Shown here piece by piece: positions 10,291 to 25,450 of a stretch of 64,000 nt of DNA. The stretch's first letter is position 1. Every line of letters begins with the position of its first letter. Under the pieces are notes generated by a model. It saw only the letters and a program-made list of their open reading frames with translations, was not told where the DNA came from and ran no database searches. The translations under genes were made by a program, and so were the position numbers. The DNA is from Alopecurus myosuroides (taxonomy: Eukaryota > Streptophyta > Magnoliopsida > Poales > Poaceae), in contig CM054057.1 of NCBI GenBank assembly GCA_028641055.1, positions 326,684,941 through 326,748,940 on the forward strand, given 5' to 3'.

Positions 10291-10689
10291 AAGCATAATG
10301 TGTTATTAAGAGAGAGAGAAAAGAAAAAGAAATCTATGAGTTAATAGTAGCTTCACCCTTTCTCTCTCTTGGGCCTACCCTTCGTACTCAAGGTTTCTTA
10401 CATCTCAACGCGTGCGAATTTGGATCTTAATTATTTTGACATCATACATATATATTGTGTTGGTGTTGTAAAAAAGTAAGTTCCTTTTAGATCTTTTCGT
10501 TATTCTATTTTGTGTTGGTAGTCACAAGTTTTTGCAGCACTAAAATTCTCTGCTAGCACATTACTCACGAAATAAAAATCTGCGGTTTGTTCCGCTCTTC
10601 TTTTCTGCATCGTGGAACTGTTATGACAAGTTCTCAATATAAAAAACTGAAGGTGAGTTAATTTTGCCTAAAAATTATGAGAGAGAACC

Positions 10690-10835
10690 AACTTGGACCT
10701 GGTGGAATTAGTTATATCCTTAGACCACCGAGGTTCAAATCTTAGCTTCTACTCGCATCGATCTCCTACATTGATTGCAATGACATCTTATATTATGAGA
10801 CGAAGGAGTACATCATAAGTCCATTTATCCTTTCA
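10690..10835 (+). repeat. Possible degenerate SINE
   Basis: There is a second tRNA-like B box here (GAGGTTCAAATCTT, near 10731), preceded by a plausible head (CTTGGACCTGGTGGAATTAG). The right end is unclear. The rest of 9896-11790 shows no gene; it is AT-rich intergenic sequence upstream of CIPK. Confidence 0.3.
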
Positions 10836-11794
10836 AAACTAGTTGGCATACGTGTTGATTCCGAGGCGTGCCATAGTGACTTCAGAAGTCTTGGAACTAT
10901 ATGATATCAGTTTTATGTACGTATTGTGTGAATATGTGCATGTAACGATTCACATATGTATGGTATAAATTGTACACAGACGTCATATGTGGGTTCATAC
11001 AGCCGTGTTACCATGAATTCTTTGGGCTTCTCTAATTCAAAGGAATTTCATATGTTTTTTGGAGAGTTTTTTATCCATATAGGAGTTTTTCCTATGTACG
11101 CCTTTTGATTTGTAGGATCGAGGGTCAAGATTGTATTTTCAGCTCAAGTTTACATTGGGTCTTGCCTCCTTTTATATCTTGGTGATGCACAATGCAAGTT
11201 CACATCTGCACGGGATCAATCAAATCCTAAATATTAGGACCATCTATGCATAATCTATAGTTAGGTACGGATTGATACGCTATAACATTTCCTAACTCCT
11301 AAGAATTGCAAACCATTATGTTTTTGCGAAAGTTTCCATTCATTCAGACATTTTGTTACTATTCCTTTATTTTCTTGTGAACTCTTTTTATTCAGATTCA
11401 TTTAGTTTTCAATGCTATAATATTCAGTGGACATGCCACTTTAATTATGTTTTTCCAATTCCCGTGTGCTGTGAGAATTCTACGAGTAAAAGTACACCCT
11501 CAACTTAATGGAAGCCTTCACTCGGAAGAAAAACTGGAGTATGTTTGCCGCCGAATTCACTTGTGGCAGATTAATTTGGGGATCAATCATGCACATTCCC
11601 GGTGTGGCCCTGATATCTGAGTCGTGTAATTGGACCACGCTCTGACACCACATGCACGCTGCTCCTTTCTTAAAGGCTACAGTCATGTCATGTCATGTCG
11701 TCTTCTCTAGCGCTCAGAGTTTCAGCTGAGCTGCATCATTCCAATTTCGATTTCAGATTTCCAACTACTCTACTCCTGTCATTCACTCCTACCA

Positions 11795-11800
<6 letters not shown>

Positions 11801-11829
<29 letters not shown>
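11801..11829 (+). repeat. (CT)n microsatellite in the CIPK leader/promoter
   Basis: About 14 CT units lie roughly 100 bp upstream of the 5' UTR splice donor at 11931. CT-rich tracts of this kind are common around plant transcription starts. The start site itself cannot be fixed here. Confidence 0.8.
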
Positions 11830-11830
<1 letters not shown>

Positions 11831-11930
11831 CTGCCACTATTTAGCTGAACCTCACTCTTCTCCTCCCCATCCCGAGCTCTTCTTGATCCTGGACAGCCCT
11901 TTCTTGCCATTCAGATAGCGGCAGCTACCT

Positions 11931-12784
11931 GTAAGTTCTCTGTCCCCCTCTCTCCTGTTTTCTTCTCTAGTCTAGTCCTCAGTTTGCTTCTACTCTTATG
12001 TTCCTCCTGAATTTCGGTTCATCGTGTTTCATGTGGGCGGAAAGCTCAAATCTGCCCCCCTAACTATATATATATGCTCTTGACTATACTCCCATAGGAA
12101 GGATGCATAAACTTTGCAGATCACTCCTTCATGGGAGGATGGATTCTTTTTCATTTTTTACCAACCTCGTAGAAGATCGATAGGGGCTCTCTGCTATCTT
12201 CTTGGTTCTGACAAATCTTAATTTTCTTTTCAAACAAATTAAGAAGAATCTTTGGGTTTGTGCTTGAGAACTCGGACTTGTTGACTGTGGAATATGCTCC
12301 CCCCTCGTGCCCAATTTGATAACACACCCTGTCCAGATCGAACAGACGATGGTCTTATTCCTTCTGGCCTTTCAGTTTGTTATTCCAGTCCAAACTTGGC
12401 CTTTGGGAGGAAAGAGTATCGTCGATGTTTTTTTCTTCAGGATTTTCTCTACTATAAACAACTCCACTGATGGACTTATTGGCAGATCTTATTATGAATA
12501 AAGAATAGGTGCCGATGCCAGTGCTAAGTTGCAGTTTTATTTATAAAACTCCATGCATGGTCTGATAGTTCAGCAATCTACAGCATTTGCATGGGGTCGT
12601 TTTCTGTACAGACAAGACGATTTTCTTTTAGATTTTCATGTGTGATCTGGGAAAATAAATGGCACAGCTGTCTGTAATCAAAATGAAGTTTATTCAGAAA
12701 GAAAAACATCAGTGAAGATTCTTTTATTTATGTACAGCTGTCTGTCATCTTTTCCATGTCTGAAGTCTAGAATTTTCCACACAG
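11931..12784 (+). other. Leader intron of the CIPK gene
   Basis: A strong donor (CTACCT|GTAAGT) follows a pyrimidine-rich, ATG-free stretch that looks like a 5' UTR. The matching acceptor is TTTTCCACACAG|GACAG at 12784. The coding start follows 72 bases later at 12857. Introns in the 5' UTR are common in plant kinase genes. The assignment rests on splice signals only. Confidence 0.55.
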
Positions 12785-12856
12785 GACAGTGAAACAAATT
12801 GACAGTGCGTGGAAACTAAGCTAGACCTGAGGTTCCGGAGGGGGATAAGGCAGGGG

Positions 12857-16313
<3,457 letters not shown>

Positions 16314-17163
16314 CAGCAATTCGGAATAGGGAGGATGGGTAAACTATTAGCATCCCATTCTTCCGAGTTGATCCGTTTTCAGGAGCTGGATCAAGAAACA
16401 TGCCCATTGCAAATTGTAATTACTGGTGGATGGCCCTGTTGTCAGGTGTGCTTGTCCTCCACTGTTGTTGTACATGTTGTATTTTGAGAGATTTTTTGGA
16501 ACAGTTTAAGCGAACCACATTCAGTAGGTTTTGATGGTACATTTGATATGTTAGTTTTCGTAATTCGTACGTACCGAGTCACCTTAGAGAGAAAGGCAAC
16601 GAGGAGTTGGCAGCATGGTAGCCAAATATGTTGTCACCATTTGTAAACTCAATTTGGTCACCATTGTAAAAATCATGGATGGAGTAATAACTTGTCTTGT
16701 CTGGTACTTTTTTGGTCAGTTGTAAATTAGAACGGAAAACCCTGAATTTTCAGAGGATGGTACATGAGGAGATGCAGCGTCTGTCACTCCGTTTATCATC
16801 GTTGTTACCCTTGTCCTTGTCCTGGTCTGGCAGTTTATCGTCATCCCCGCCGGTCTTCTCTTCTTCCACCATCTCACGATTGTTTTTCTGTGACTTCCGC
16901 CGCCTGCCATTTGCACAAGAGCAACATACGTTGTGAGGTTCAGATACATACCACGCAACTGCAAAAGGTACTACTGAAACTGAAAACAGAAGATTTCCCT
17001 ATGAAGAAGGATTAACGCAAGTCCGTGGAATGTACCGTCGTATAACACTCCGGCCTATCTCCCTGATCCGGAAGGCAAGAAGCCAGCGGCAGACGCGAAA
17101 TCCATTCTTGAAGAGTGGCGACGGTTTCGATTCCGCCAATTCGAGCCTACAGATATCAGCCGA
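16314..17163. other. Tail-to-tail spacer between the CIPK and calmodulin-like genes
   Basis: This holds the 3' UTR of CIPK (probably to about 16.7 kb) and, on the minus strand, the 3' flank of the calmodulin-like gene. I see no credible coding region and no clear AATAAA poly(A) signal. A TGTAGG splice-acceptor-like site near 17150 could extend the calmodulin-like gene. Confidence 0.5.
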
Positions 17164-17788
17164 TTAGGTTGAAGGAATCAAGAAGATCAAGTGCATTTGC
17201 AGATTATTTTGCAATCGTCGAAAAGATGAACCAAACAATGGTACTGACTTGGCCATCATGACCTTGGCGAACTCTGAGTAGTTGATCTGGCCATCGCCAT
17301 CGATGTCGGCCTCGCGGAGCATCTCGGAGAGCTCCTCGTCAGAGAGGCGCTCGCCGAGGTCGATCATGACGTGCCGGAACTCGTCGAGCGAGATGAATCC
17401 GTTCTGGTCCTGGTCGAAGACCTGGAAGGCCTCCCGCAGCTCGTCCTCGGCGCCGGCGCCGCGCATCTTGCGTTCGAGGAGGTCCAGGAACTCCGGGAAG
17501 TCGACGACGCCGTTGCCGTCGGCGTCCACCTCCGCGATCATCTCCCGCAGCTCCTCCTCCGATGGGCGTTGCCCCAGCGAGCGCATGACCGTCCCGAGCT
17601 CCTTGGTCGTGATCGTCCCTGTAGGTTTTCGAGCGCGAAATCAAATCGAATTAAGCGCGCCAACGAGATCAAATCAAATGGGGACCGGATCGAGCAAGAA
17701 GTTGGGAACGAATACCGTCGCCATCCTTGTCGAAGAGGCTGAAGGCCGCCCGGAACTCCTCGATCTGCTCCTTGGACAGCTCGTCCAT
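17164..17788 (-). CDS. CML: Calmodulin-like calcium sensor, four EF hands
   Basis: This protein would bind Ca2+ and pass the signal to target proteins. Exon 1 is 17788-17716 and exon 2 runs from 17618; the GT-AG intron splits a glycine codon inside the first EF loop, the classic position in plant calmodulin genes. The four 12-residue loops are complete: D20-E31, D56-E67, D93-E104 and D129-E140, each with acidic first and last positions. Residues 1-148 (ending VMMAK) match the length of calmodulin. Read on without splicing, 27 more residues follow to the stop at 17164, giving 175 aa. These are basic and hydrophobic and may be intron sequence, as a GT (TCA|GTACC) follows VMMAKS. The sequence differs enough from calmodulin to be called CML. 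It lies tail to tail with the CIPK gene. Confidence 0.9.
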
Positions 17789-19076
17789 GCATTCAGCTGA
17801 ACTCTGTATTCTTTTTTATGGATGGAGACGGACGAATTCGTTGGGCAATTTGCCGCCAAACCCCCCTGCCTCGGAATTGGTTGTTCTTGGTTCTTGCATT
17901 GGCCAAAAATAGAAAGTTTGCTCTGCTGGTACTAGATGCCTTTGATTGAAAGGCTGCCATGGGCACAAAAAATTTGGTGCATCAAGTGTAGTTGTGCGTC
18001 GTCTTAAAACAAAATGAACTCTCCTTTCAATTGTAAATACCGGTTCCGACACTAAATACCAGGCTTATAAATTGTCATAGATTGCTTCTTATCCGCTAGA
18101 TATAAATCGAACGATCTTGAATGAAAGAAAGATGGCAGGCACACCATGGTCACCAACTTTGATTTTTATAGGAGTAGACATTTTGAGTCCTCCTTTTTTA
18201 CAATGATTTATGAAAAGATTATTTGAATTTACTAAAGTTTTGCTTGGATTTACAAAAGATTACAAACATGTAAGTTACCTAAACATAGAAAACACTAAAC
18301 CTGCCTCCAATATTCAAATAAAATCATAGGAATCAAGATATCTAATAATAAAACACGGAAGAATTTACACAAAAACACAAATAGGTGCTAAGTGCTAACA
18401 ATTATTCCAATAGAATAAATAAAAACCATTGACCAAGCAAATTAAAAAAAAAAACTGATGCGTAATTAGTGTCAGACTTACAATATTTAAAAGGGAAAAT
18501 TGCTTTCATAGAAGTCCGTTGACTTCTGCATTAAACTTTGATTGGTACTCTTCAAATAGGTATGTTAGTAAAAGATACAATTTATATGGTTTCCAAAAAT
18601 ATTTTCCATTTCGGATTATTGCTAGTCAAGAGGTACGTAGGCATCATCTATTTCGACGAGGCAATAACTGAAATCCGAAGATAAATAGTAACAAAAGATA
18701 ATGTTCAACAAATTTCTTCCTCCTAACATAAAGTAATAAATGACAATGTTTAACATTGTTTGTGTCTTTGCACTGAAAGGCTCAAATATTATGTCGGTAC
18801 AAGAACATACGGCCAAGCATTTGTCCTCATTCAGCTAGATTCTCGGCCTTCCGATCGGATAAGAGGTCCATTTCATTTGAGGTAAGAAGGTGAATATTAT
18901 GCAAGGTGGCTGATTATGCTCAAACGAAGGACCATAATCTTACATATAACTGAGATAGATGCCTCCACAAAGGAGAAAAGATGTATATCTAGGATGCACG
19001 ATGTTGAAAAAAGATGCTCGCAATATCACCCTTAGCCTAGTTGGATATTCAGTTCATGATTCTCGTAAGCCTTGGG
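17789..19076. other. Intergenic region between the CML and WD40 genes
   Basis: This holds the promoter and 5' UTR of the calmodulin-like gene (minus strand) next to 17789, and the 3' flank of the WD40 gene next to 19076. The middle (about 18060-18850) is AT-rich with many stops in all frames. I see no gene or clear transposon ends. Confidence 0.6.
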
Positions 19077-22000
19077 TTAGCCAAGTGGTGCTGCAATAGG
19101 TATCTCTGCCCCGGGTATGGTTGTTTCTATGTTGCTAGGCATCAACACGTTGAAGCCATCGGCTGCTGTCGACAGGATCATCCCAGGTATCTGTGGGTGC
19201 CAGTGCAGTTCTTTCAAATCTTTCTGGCCCTGCAAATGGAAAAAATGATCATATGTTCTTGCTTTTTTACAGGCATCAATGCTGTTTCAACACAATGCTT
19301 TGGCCACAAGGGATGTCCAAAATGGAAATTAAAGCCATCTTGTGTAAAAAAAATAGACGAAATTTGACAGAAGTACCTGATGAACAAAAAGAAGCTGTGG
19401 GGGCAAATCTTCAGGGGCATTTGCCTGCTCTTTCATCTTTGCTCTGAATTCAGCTTCCTCTTCTGCATCTTTTTCCAATGAAAGATCCCATATTCTGAAG
19501 ACAAACCAATTAGGATGTTAACGCAAGATGTCAGAGAAAGTAAGTACAACATGTATGACAATTTGCAGCACTTCAAACATAGAATGAGGGGAGGGAAAGA
19601 GGGATGGGCAGCTACGTGAGTTGATGATCAGCAGATGATACAGCCAATGTTGATGCTTCATGTGGACTCCATTCCACAGATGTAATCGGGTGCTTGTGGT
19701 ACTCAAAATGGGCTACCAATGAGTCATCCTACCAATACGATAGAAACACAGTGGAAAAGGAGTTTACGTGAATATATCATTCTCAAGCAATTGTACAAAA
19801 CAATAACGAAAGAAGCTATCATTAGTAGTATAGATAGTAAAATATATTTAGTAAGACCAAAAATTAGCAATATAATATACTAGGTGGTAGTCTAGCTGCA
19901 TTGCTTTTTAGGTTTTTGGCACAAGCACCCACTGTATATATACTAATAGTAATAAAACAGTGTCTAGCAACACACAAATTGATAATTCTAGTAAGCCAGG
20001 ACATGCCAAATTTTCACCAACAAAAATTTAATTGTCTTCTATTTTCTTCAAGATGCCATTTCACCCTAGTTTTTTCTTTCTGAATATTGTACATAGACAG
20101 GCAAAAAAAAGGCTAACTCAAAAGTTAATCATAAGAACGCAAATCAGAGAAAACAGCCATCTAAGTAGATAGTCTGAAACAGACAAGCATTCAAAGTTGT
20201 ACTTTGTGAAGACAAAGGTACCTTGATTAATCTAAGATCGCGAATTGAGAAACTGCCGTCATCACATCCTGAAGCTATCATAGGGCTAGCAAGCCTAATA
20301 ATGGAGATCACAGCATAATTACAATATTTATATAGAAGAAATGGTAGGGCTCAACTGCTCATGAATATAAAAATGCCACTAAATATACCGATTCCAGGAT
20401 ATAACGTTCACATCAGCATTGTGGGCCTTAACAGAAATACAAGGTTGTTTCCCTGTCCTTATATCCCAAATGCATATCTTTCCATCCACTGAACAAGAGG
20501 CAAAAACATCGGCTTCTGTGGGACTCCACTGCAAGAATATAATCATAATATTTGAGACAATCAACATTTTTAGAGCACATAGCAGTAGATATATGAAACA
20601 TCATTCAGAGGCATGCCTGAAGATCCTCAACGCTGGCTGAGTGTCCAACAAAAGGTTTTGTATCTACTTGCCATGTGTTGGAAGATGGCTCCCAGAGGTG
20701 AATGCACTTATTGCAATCGCCTGCGTTGAAAAAATATTAAATTGGTTCGTGCCAAAAGATATATACCAAATTAATGACACCGCTGATCTATGAGTACATG
20801 ACAGAGAGAGCGACATGTAACATTCGAAACACCATAGCAGAGGGCAAACATTCTAACATGGCATAGATCTATTACATACCAGAAACAAGTCTTCCAATAA
20901 CAAGTGGACTCCAATCAATCGCATAGCCTTCATCTTTATGGCCACTAAATACTTTCACAGGAACGTGATTATGGATTATGTCATCTTCTTTGTGTGTAAC
21001 AGGTCCTGAATCTGCTAGTGAATTGAGAAAGGAATTGAAGTCCCACACCTGCATATGTGGCAAAGGAAACAACAGTTAATATACACATAGAAGTAGTCGG
21101 CTCACTACATAACTTTCTCTGTCAAGTTTCTTGGGAGGGAAATAAGATGCATAGATGGAAACAGAATTGGGTTGTGGAGAGCTAAGTTCCTAAAAAAAAT
21201 TGCGCACAGATTTTACTATATAGGTTCCTGGCTAAAAAGGGTCAAGAATTGTGACCTAAAATGTTGAGTGAGCAACCATGAGTAAATATAAGGGAATGGA
21301 GACAAAATGAATTACCTGGACATGACCTGTGTCTCCCCATGTAGCACAGATATGTGGCTGTTGAGTCATTGAGCGTATCCGGTTTACACCCCCAGCGTGG
21401 GCCACCTTTTTAAGCTGGTACATACAACATTGATACATCAACAATGGAGCATGCTGAATTGTGGAATCAAAAAATTGATGTCAAAACAAAATCTGTAGTC
21501 GTGCGCTTGGAGAAAATACATACATGTAGGATGGGCTTTATATCTTCATTTGTTTCCTCTTCTTCTTCTTCGTCACTGCTGCTATCACTATCCATATCAC
21601 TGTCAGCATCAACTTTTGAAGATGGTATAGGTTCCCGCTTCTTCCCCTTTATGTTGGAAAGCTTGAAAACGGCAACATAATTCCATGCAGCCTTTTCAGC
21701 CTGAAAAAGTGATGAAGCCTAGCCCTTAATTTATGTAGACAAACTGCATGGAAACATATTGGTCGAAAAGTGAAACATAGATGGTAAACAAGTATCAAAA
21801 GTTTCTTGTCATGTATTAACTACTTGAGGTTCCATCAATATCACATAATTTCTTCAACAGCAAAAATCCAGCATAAGATTGATTCCTAAGTTGAATTTGC
21901 TTGTTAAACTTCAACAAACCACGTCGAAGCCTTACAGGTTGAAGCAGTAACACAGATAACCATAAAACAAGAGCCATATCATTCACGCTAAGTTTTGGGT

Positions 22001-23017
22001 TCATTTGTACTAAACATTAGCAGTTGCATGACATTCCATCTAAAGTAACTGAAAAAATAAATTCATGCAACGAGGTACATATCATAGCACATTCTGAAGA
22101 AATTTTCTGGAAAATTACATGAATAGGCACCGACAATAAAACAAGACAATCAAATATGCCCTTGCAAATTGTCTTTAGGGATGTATGTGGCAGAAACAAA
22201 CTGCAATCTCAGTTTTTCTAATAACACACAGGATGAACTGAAGTAGATGGAGAACACACAGTAGTATCTTCTATGTCTAAATTTTAGAAAAGGTAAAGAC
22301 AGAATGCAACCTGAGTTCCGGCAACGCCATATAATGTGTGTGGGAACTCTGATCTGACAAGCCCAAGTTTATCGCGCACAACATCAAAGCTACAATGGGA
22401 AGTTAATCGTTGAGAATATTTATATTTCTTAGTCTGAATACAATGTCTCCTTGCAGATAAATTAATTTTACCTCAAGCAAGGCCACCCAGTACTAAATCC
22501 TCGGAGATAGTGGTAGGCCTCGGGATCAAACTGGAGCTCCTCCCCCTCCTCTAGTGCATCTACGCCTGGTTGCCATACCTAACATCAAAATCCACAATTT
22601 AACTGTAATTCCACATGTTTTTCAACATCATTCTTACTATAAGAACAGATGGGGAAAATAACAGTGCAATTTTAAATCAGAAGAGTTACTCATCTCGGCA
22701 GCCATCTATCAATCAAAGATTAATACATAGCACTGAAACGAACATTTAGTGCCAATCAAAGATTAATACATAGCATTGAAACGAACGTTTAGTGCCCCCT
22801 AACCTTTGCCGGACCAGAAACCACCGCAGGGTTAGCAGACGATGAAGCTTCAGATTTTTTCGACCCCTGACAAAGCAAATATCGCCAATGAAACACGAAA
22901 ATTAGGGAGACGGAGCTAGGATTAAAGATGAGAAGATGGACAAAAAGCCAGTGCGAACTCGCATGCCTTGGTCTTCTTCGACTTGGACTTGCCGGCCTTC
23001 TTGACTGTGCGACCCAT
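19077..23017 (-). CDS. GRWD1: GRWD1/RRB1-type WD40 protein, 13 exons, about 481 aa
   Basis: The family (yeast Rrb1, human GRWD1) binds ribosomal protein L3 and histones and works in nucleolar ribosome assembly. Exons: 23017-22967, 22866-22804, 22578-22472, 22389-22311, 21700-21524, 21414-21316, 21048-20880, 20720-20617, 20528-20389, 20294-20222, 19728-19616, 19494-19377, 19229-19077. The N-terminus is lysine-rich ([10 protein letters not shown]). A CAF1C/H4-binding-type segment starts near residue 39 ([15 protein letters not shown]). An acidic Ser/Asp/Glu stretch spans about 131-152. At least five WD repeats follow, for example [21 protein letters not shown] and TIWDL. All junctions join in frame. 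Introns 1 and 8 use GC donors (AAG|GCATGC and CAG|GCATGC); the other introns are GT-AG. The gene looks intact. It faces away from the transposon at 23287. Confidence 0.93.
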
Positions 23018-23152
23018 GAGTCCGCCAACCCGTGAGCGTTCTGCCGGATAGAGGGGGGAAGGGAGAGCAGCTAGGCGGTACTGGTCGGAGTTGGAGGATG
23101 CGGAGGCGGCGGGGAATTAATCGGCGGCGGCAGCTACTCAGCTCCTCCAGCC

Positions 23153-23160
23153 CAGGGTTT
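23153..23160 (-). promoter_or_regulatory. Telo-box-like element upstream of the WD40 gene
   Basis: The minus strand reads AAACCCTG, 7 of 8 bases of the plant telo-box AAACCCTA. It lies about 140 bp upstream of the ATG at 23017. Telo-boxes are common in promoters of plant ribosomal and ribosome-assembly genes. Confidence 0.45.
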
Positions 23161-23188
23161 TGAGGAAGTAAGAGAGCATCCGCTTACA

Positions 23189-23194
23189 TGGGCC
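23189..23194 (+). promoter_or_regulatory. Site II element TGGGCC upstream of the WD40 gene
   Basis: TGGGCC matches the site II consensus TGGGCY. It is about 30 bp upstream of the telo-box-like element. The pairing of the two is typical for plant translation-machinery genes. Confidence 0.45.
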
Positions 23195-23286
23195 GGGCCG
23201 CCAGCTGAGGGGGCGGAGCGGCAATTTCCAAGGGCAAACGGTCCGCGATGTGCCGGACAAGTTTACTCGAGTCTGATTTGACTTTA

Positions 23287-25070
23287 GAGCATCTCCGGTC
23301 GCCCCCATGCGTTTAGATGGGCTTCCAGCGAGCCTTTAGGCTCGTCCGGGCGCGGCTGCCCAGTCGCAGCCCCACTTAGAGCCCTCAAAAAAATCAAACT
23401 TTTTAACGATGATTTCATTCAAATATTTAGTATATATTACAACATTTGAATGAAATTTAAACTAACAATTGAAATTTAGACTAAAAACTTAAATTTAAAC
23501 TAAACTACGACGCGTTCACTCGTTGAACACGTCGTAGTCGTCGTCGAAGCTGTTGTCATCGTCGCCCCAGTCCTCCTCGTCGTCGTCGCCGCCTCAGTGG
23601 CTCGGCCCCGCCTCATTATCGTTGGTCGCCGCCGGTGGGTCGAGGACGATCAGCGCCGTGTCGTTGAAGGACCACGCCGACGCGTCCGCGTTGGACTGGC
23701 TGCGGCGTGCTGTACGACGCGAGCAGCGCGGCCTTGATGCCCTCGGGGTCGCCCTCCGTCGCCGACGCCGCCTGGAGCGCCTGGAGCTGCTCGGCGAGGC
23801 TGAGTGGGCGCTCCAACCCCGGCTCCTCCTTGGAGACACGCAGCCCCGGCTCCGTTTTGGGCACGAGGAGGGGCGGCACAGGGCGACGGCGGGAGGAGAC
23901 GCTTCCTCCCCCAAAGCGGATGTCGCCAATGCGGATGCCGCCGGAGCGCGGACGCAGGTGCGGTGGCGTGGAGGTCCCTGGCTCCGTCTTGGGGACGCGC
24001 AGCGACGGGCCCGAGCGCCTAGACGAGCCACCGGCGGAGGAGGAGGAGGAGCGCGAGACGGAGGAGGTCGGGGTCGCCGTCGTCCGCCTTGGGTCCCAGC
24101 GGCTGGGCGCCGGCCAGGGGAGGCGCGGGTTGTTGCCGGCTTCGATGTGGGCGAGGACGGCGTCGAGGCTGAGGCCATCCTGCGCCCAGAAAGCTTCGCG
24201 CCTGTACTTGTTCCGCTCGCTGGCGGGCGGCGCCGGGCCGGGGCCGTCCCAGCGGTTCCAGCGCTCCCCGTGGAGGCGCTTGAACTCGCACTCGTAGCGC
24301 GCCGTGTTCGCCGGGTTCGCTGGGTCCCAGCGGGGGTCGGCGCGTTGCGCCGGCGTGAGACGGTAGAAGTGGGCGGTCACCTCCCGCCCCCAGGACGCGT
24401 CGCTCACCGACGGCGCATTGGGGATGGGCACGCCGGCGAGATAGTGAAGCCGTGCCCGGCGCGCACGTCCGGCAGGCACGGGTACCAGGCGTCGTAGAGG
24501 GCGCGTGCCTCGTGTTTGAGGAGAGAACGGCGGGGGAATCCGTTGGCGGCGAGGGGATCCATGGCAGCGAGGGGGTGTGGCGATGGGAGAGGCATAGAGC
24601 GGCGAGGGGAGAAGCAGAGAGCGGCGAGAGGAGAGTGTGCGCGCCGAGGGTGGCGGGGGGCGGCATTTATACCCGACGGGGTAGGCCGAGAGGCCGCCTC
24701 CGCATTAACACCGGCGCCCGCGTGGGAGACGCGCGGCCTCCGCGTGGGCGACGCGACTGGCCGAAGCGATGGCCCGCTGCGTCCCCCTGCGCTTATACGC
24801 CGTCTTGGGAGAATACGAAGACCGGGCGCCGCTTTGACGGCGCGCCTGTCTCACTGACGGGGCGGGCCCGCGGACGGCACGCAGTTGTTTCTTCTCATCC
24901 GGCGCCCCCACGGGAGCCCCTGGGAGGCGGGGTTGGGCTGGGTTTGCCGGACGGGAACTAGGGGCCATCCGGACGGGAAGACCCATTGGGGGCGCGAGTA
25001 GGCGCGGTCGGGGCCCGTCCGGACGGGAAGGGCCTTGGGGCGGCCTTTGGGGGCGCGACTGGAGATGCTC
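23287..25070. mobile_element. Non-autonomous PIF/Harbinger-like DNA transposon, 1784 bp
   Basis: The left end reads GAGCATCTCCGGTCGCCCCC, and the inverted right end reads GAGCATCTCCAGTCGCGCCC. Both are flanked by TTA (23284-23286 and 25071-25073), the three-base duplication typical of PIF/Harbinger elements. GAGCATCTCC ends are common in grass elements of this type. The interior is GC-rich and holds a decayed ORF on the minus strand but no recognisable DDE transposase. Confidence 0.75.
23516..24595 (-). pseudogene. Decayed ORF of the PIF/Harbinger-like element
   Basis: Read on the minus strand from ATG 24595 (MDPLAANGFPRRSLLKHEA), the frame shifts near 24440-24480 and again near 23690. It recovers an Asp/Glu-rich C-terminus (DDDDEEDWGDDD) ending at TGA 23518-23516. 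The middle is rich in Arg, Ser and Pro with repeated KTEP/KEEP motifs. It resembles a group of grass hypothetical proteins with a short MDP(F/L) start, RVKPEP-like repeats and an acidic tail, as I recall them. No catalytic motif is visible and the role is unknown. The overlapping plus-strand frames are GC-rich shadows. Confidence 0.55.
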
Positions 25071-25073
25071 TTA

Positions 25074-25450
25074 GGGGATTGGCTGCGGCACACAACGGCA
25101 GTTGAGCCGCCAACCGTTGGGGAGGTGCACGTCAACCCCCTCCCCCCCCCACACACACACACGGCACCGACGCCCCCCTCCCCCTCCCGCTAGAAGAGCG
25201 TGGAGAGCTCCAAATTGACGTAGATGCGGCCCCGACCGCGGTGGATGGCGGTCGAGGATGAGGCCTCGTCGTCGTTGGGGCCGCGCTTCCACCGGCTCGG
25301 GGTCTTGGCCATGGACAGAGTCATGGTTTTGCTAGGGTTTGGTCGGTGGGTGGGGAATGGCCAGCGGGGACGCGGAGTGAAGTGGACGGGGTAGGGACGA
25401 CGACGCGGTCCCATTAAAAAGGATCGGTCAAAGGTAGGCCAATGGCCGCC
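25074..25450 (-). other. GC-rich stretch with one short unassigned ORF
   Basis: Between the DNA transposon and the next LTR lies a GC-rich stretch. On the minus strand, an ATG at about 25324 opens 44 codons (MTLSMAKTPSRWKRGPNDD...) ending at 25190. I do not recognise it. It may be a clipped first exon or chance coding in GC-rich sequence. Confidence 0.3.

Noticed and set aside
12809..12856. Upstream extension of the CIPK start
   Set aside because: It would need a GTG start; the first ATG in frame is 12857 and fits the family's N-terminus.
17339..17742. Overlapping plus-strand ORFs across the calmodulin-like gene
   Set aside because: Shadows of the GC-rich EF-hand exons.
23553..24497. Long plus-strand ORF of 314 codons in GC-rich DNA
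   Set aside because: It is the complement of the minus-strand element ORF. GC-rich sequence opens all frames, and composition is Arg/Ala/Gly-rich with no domain.
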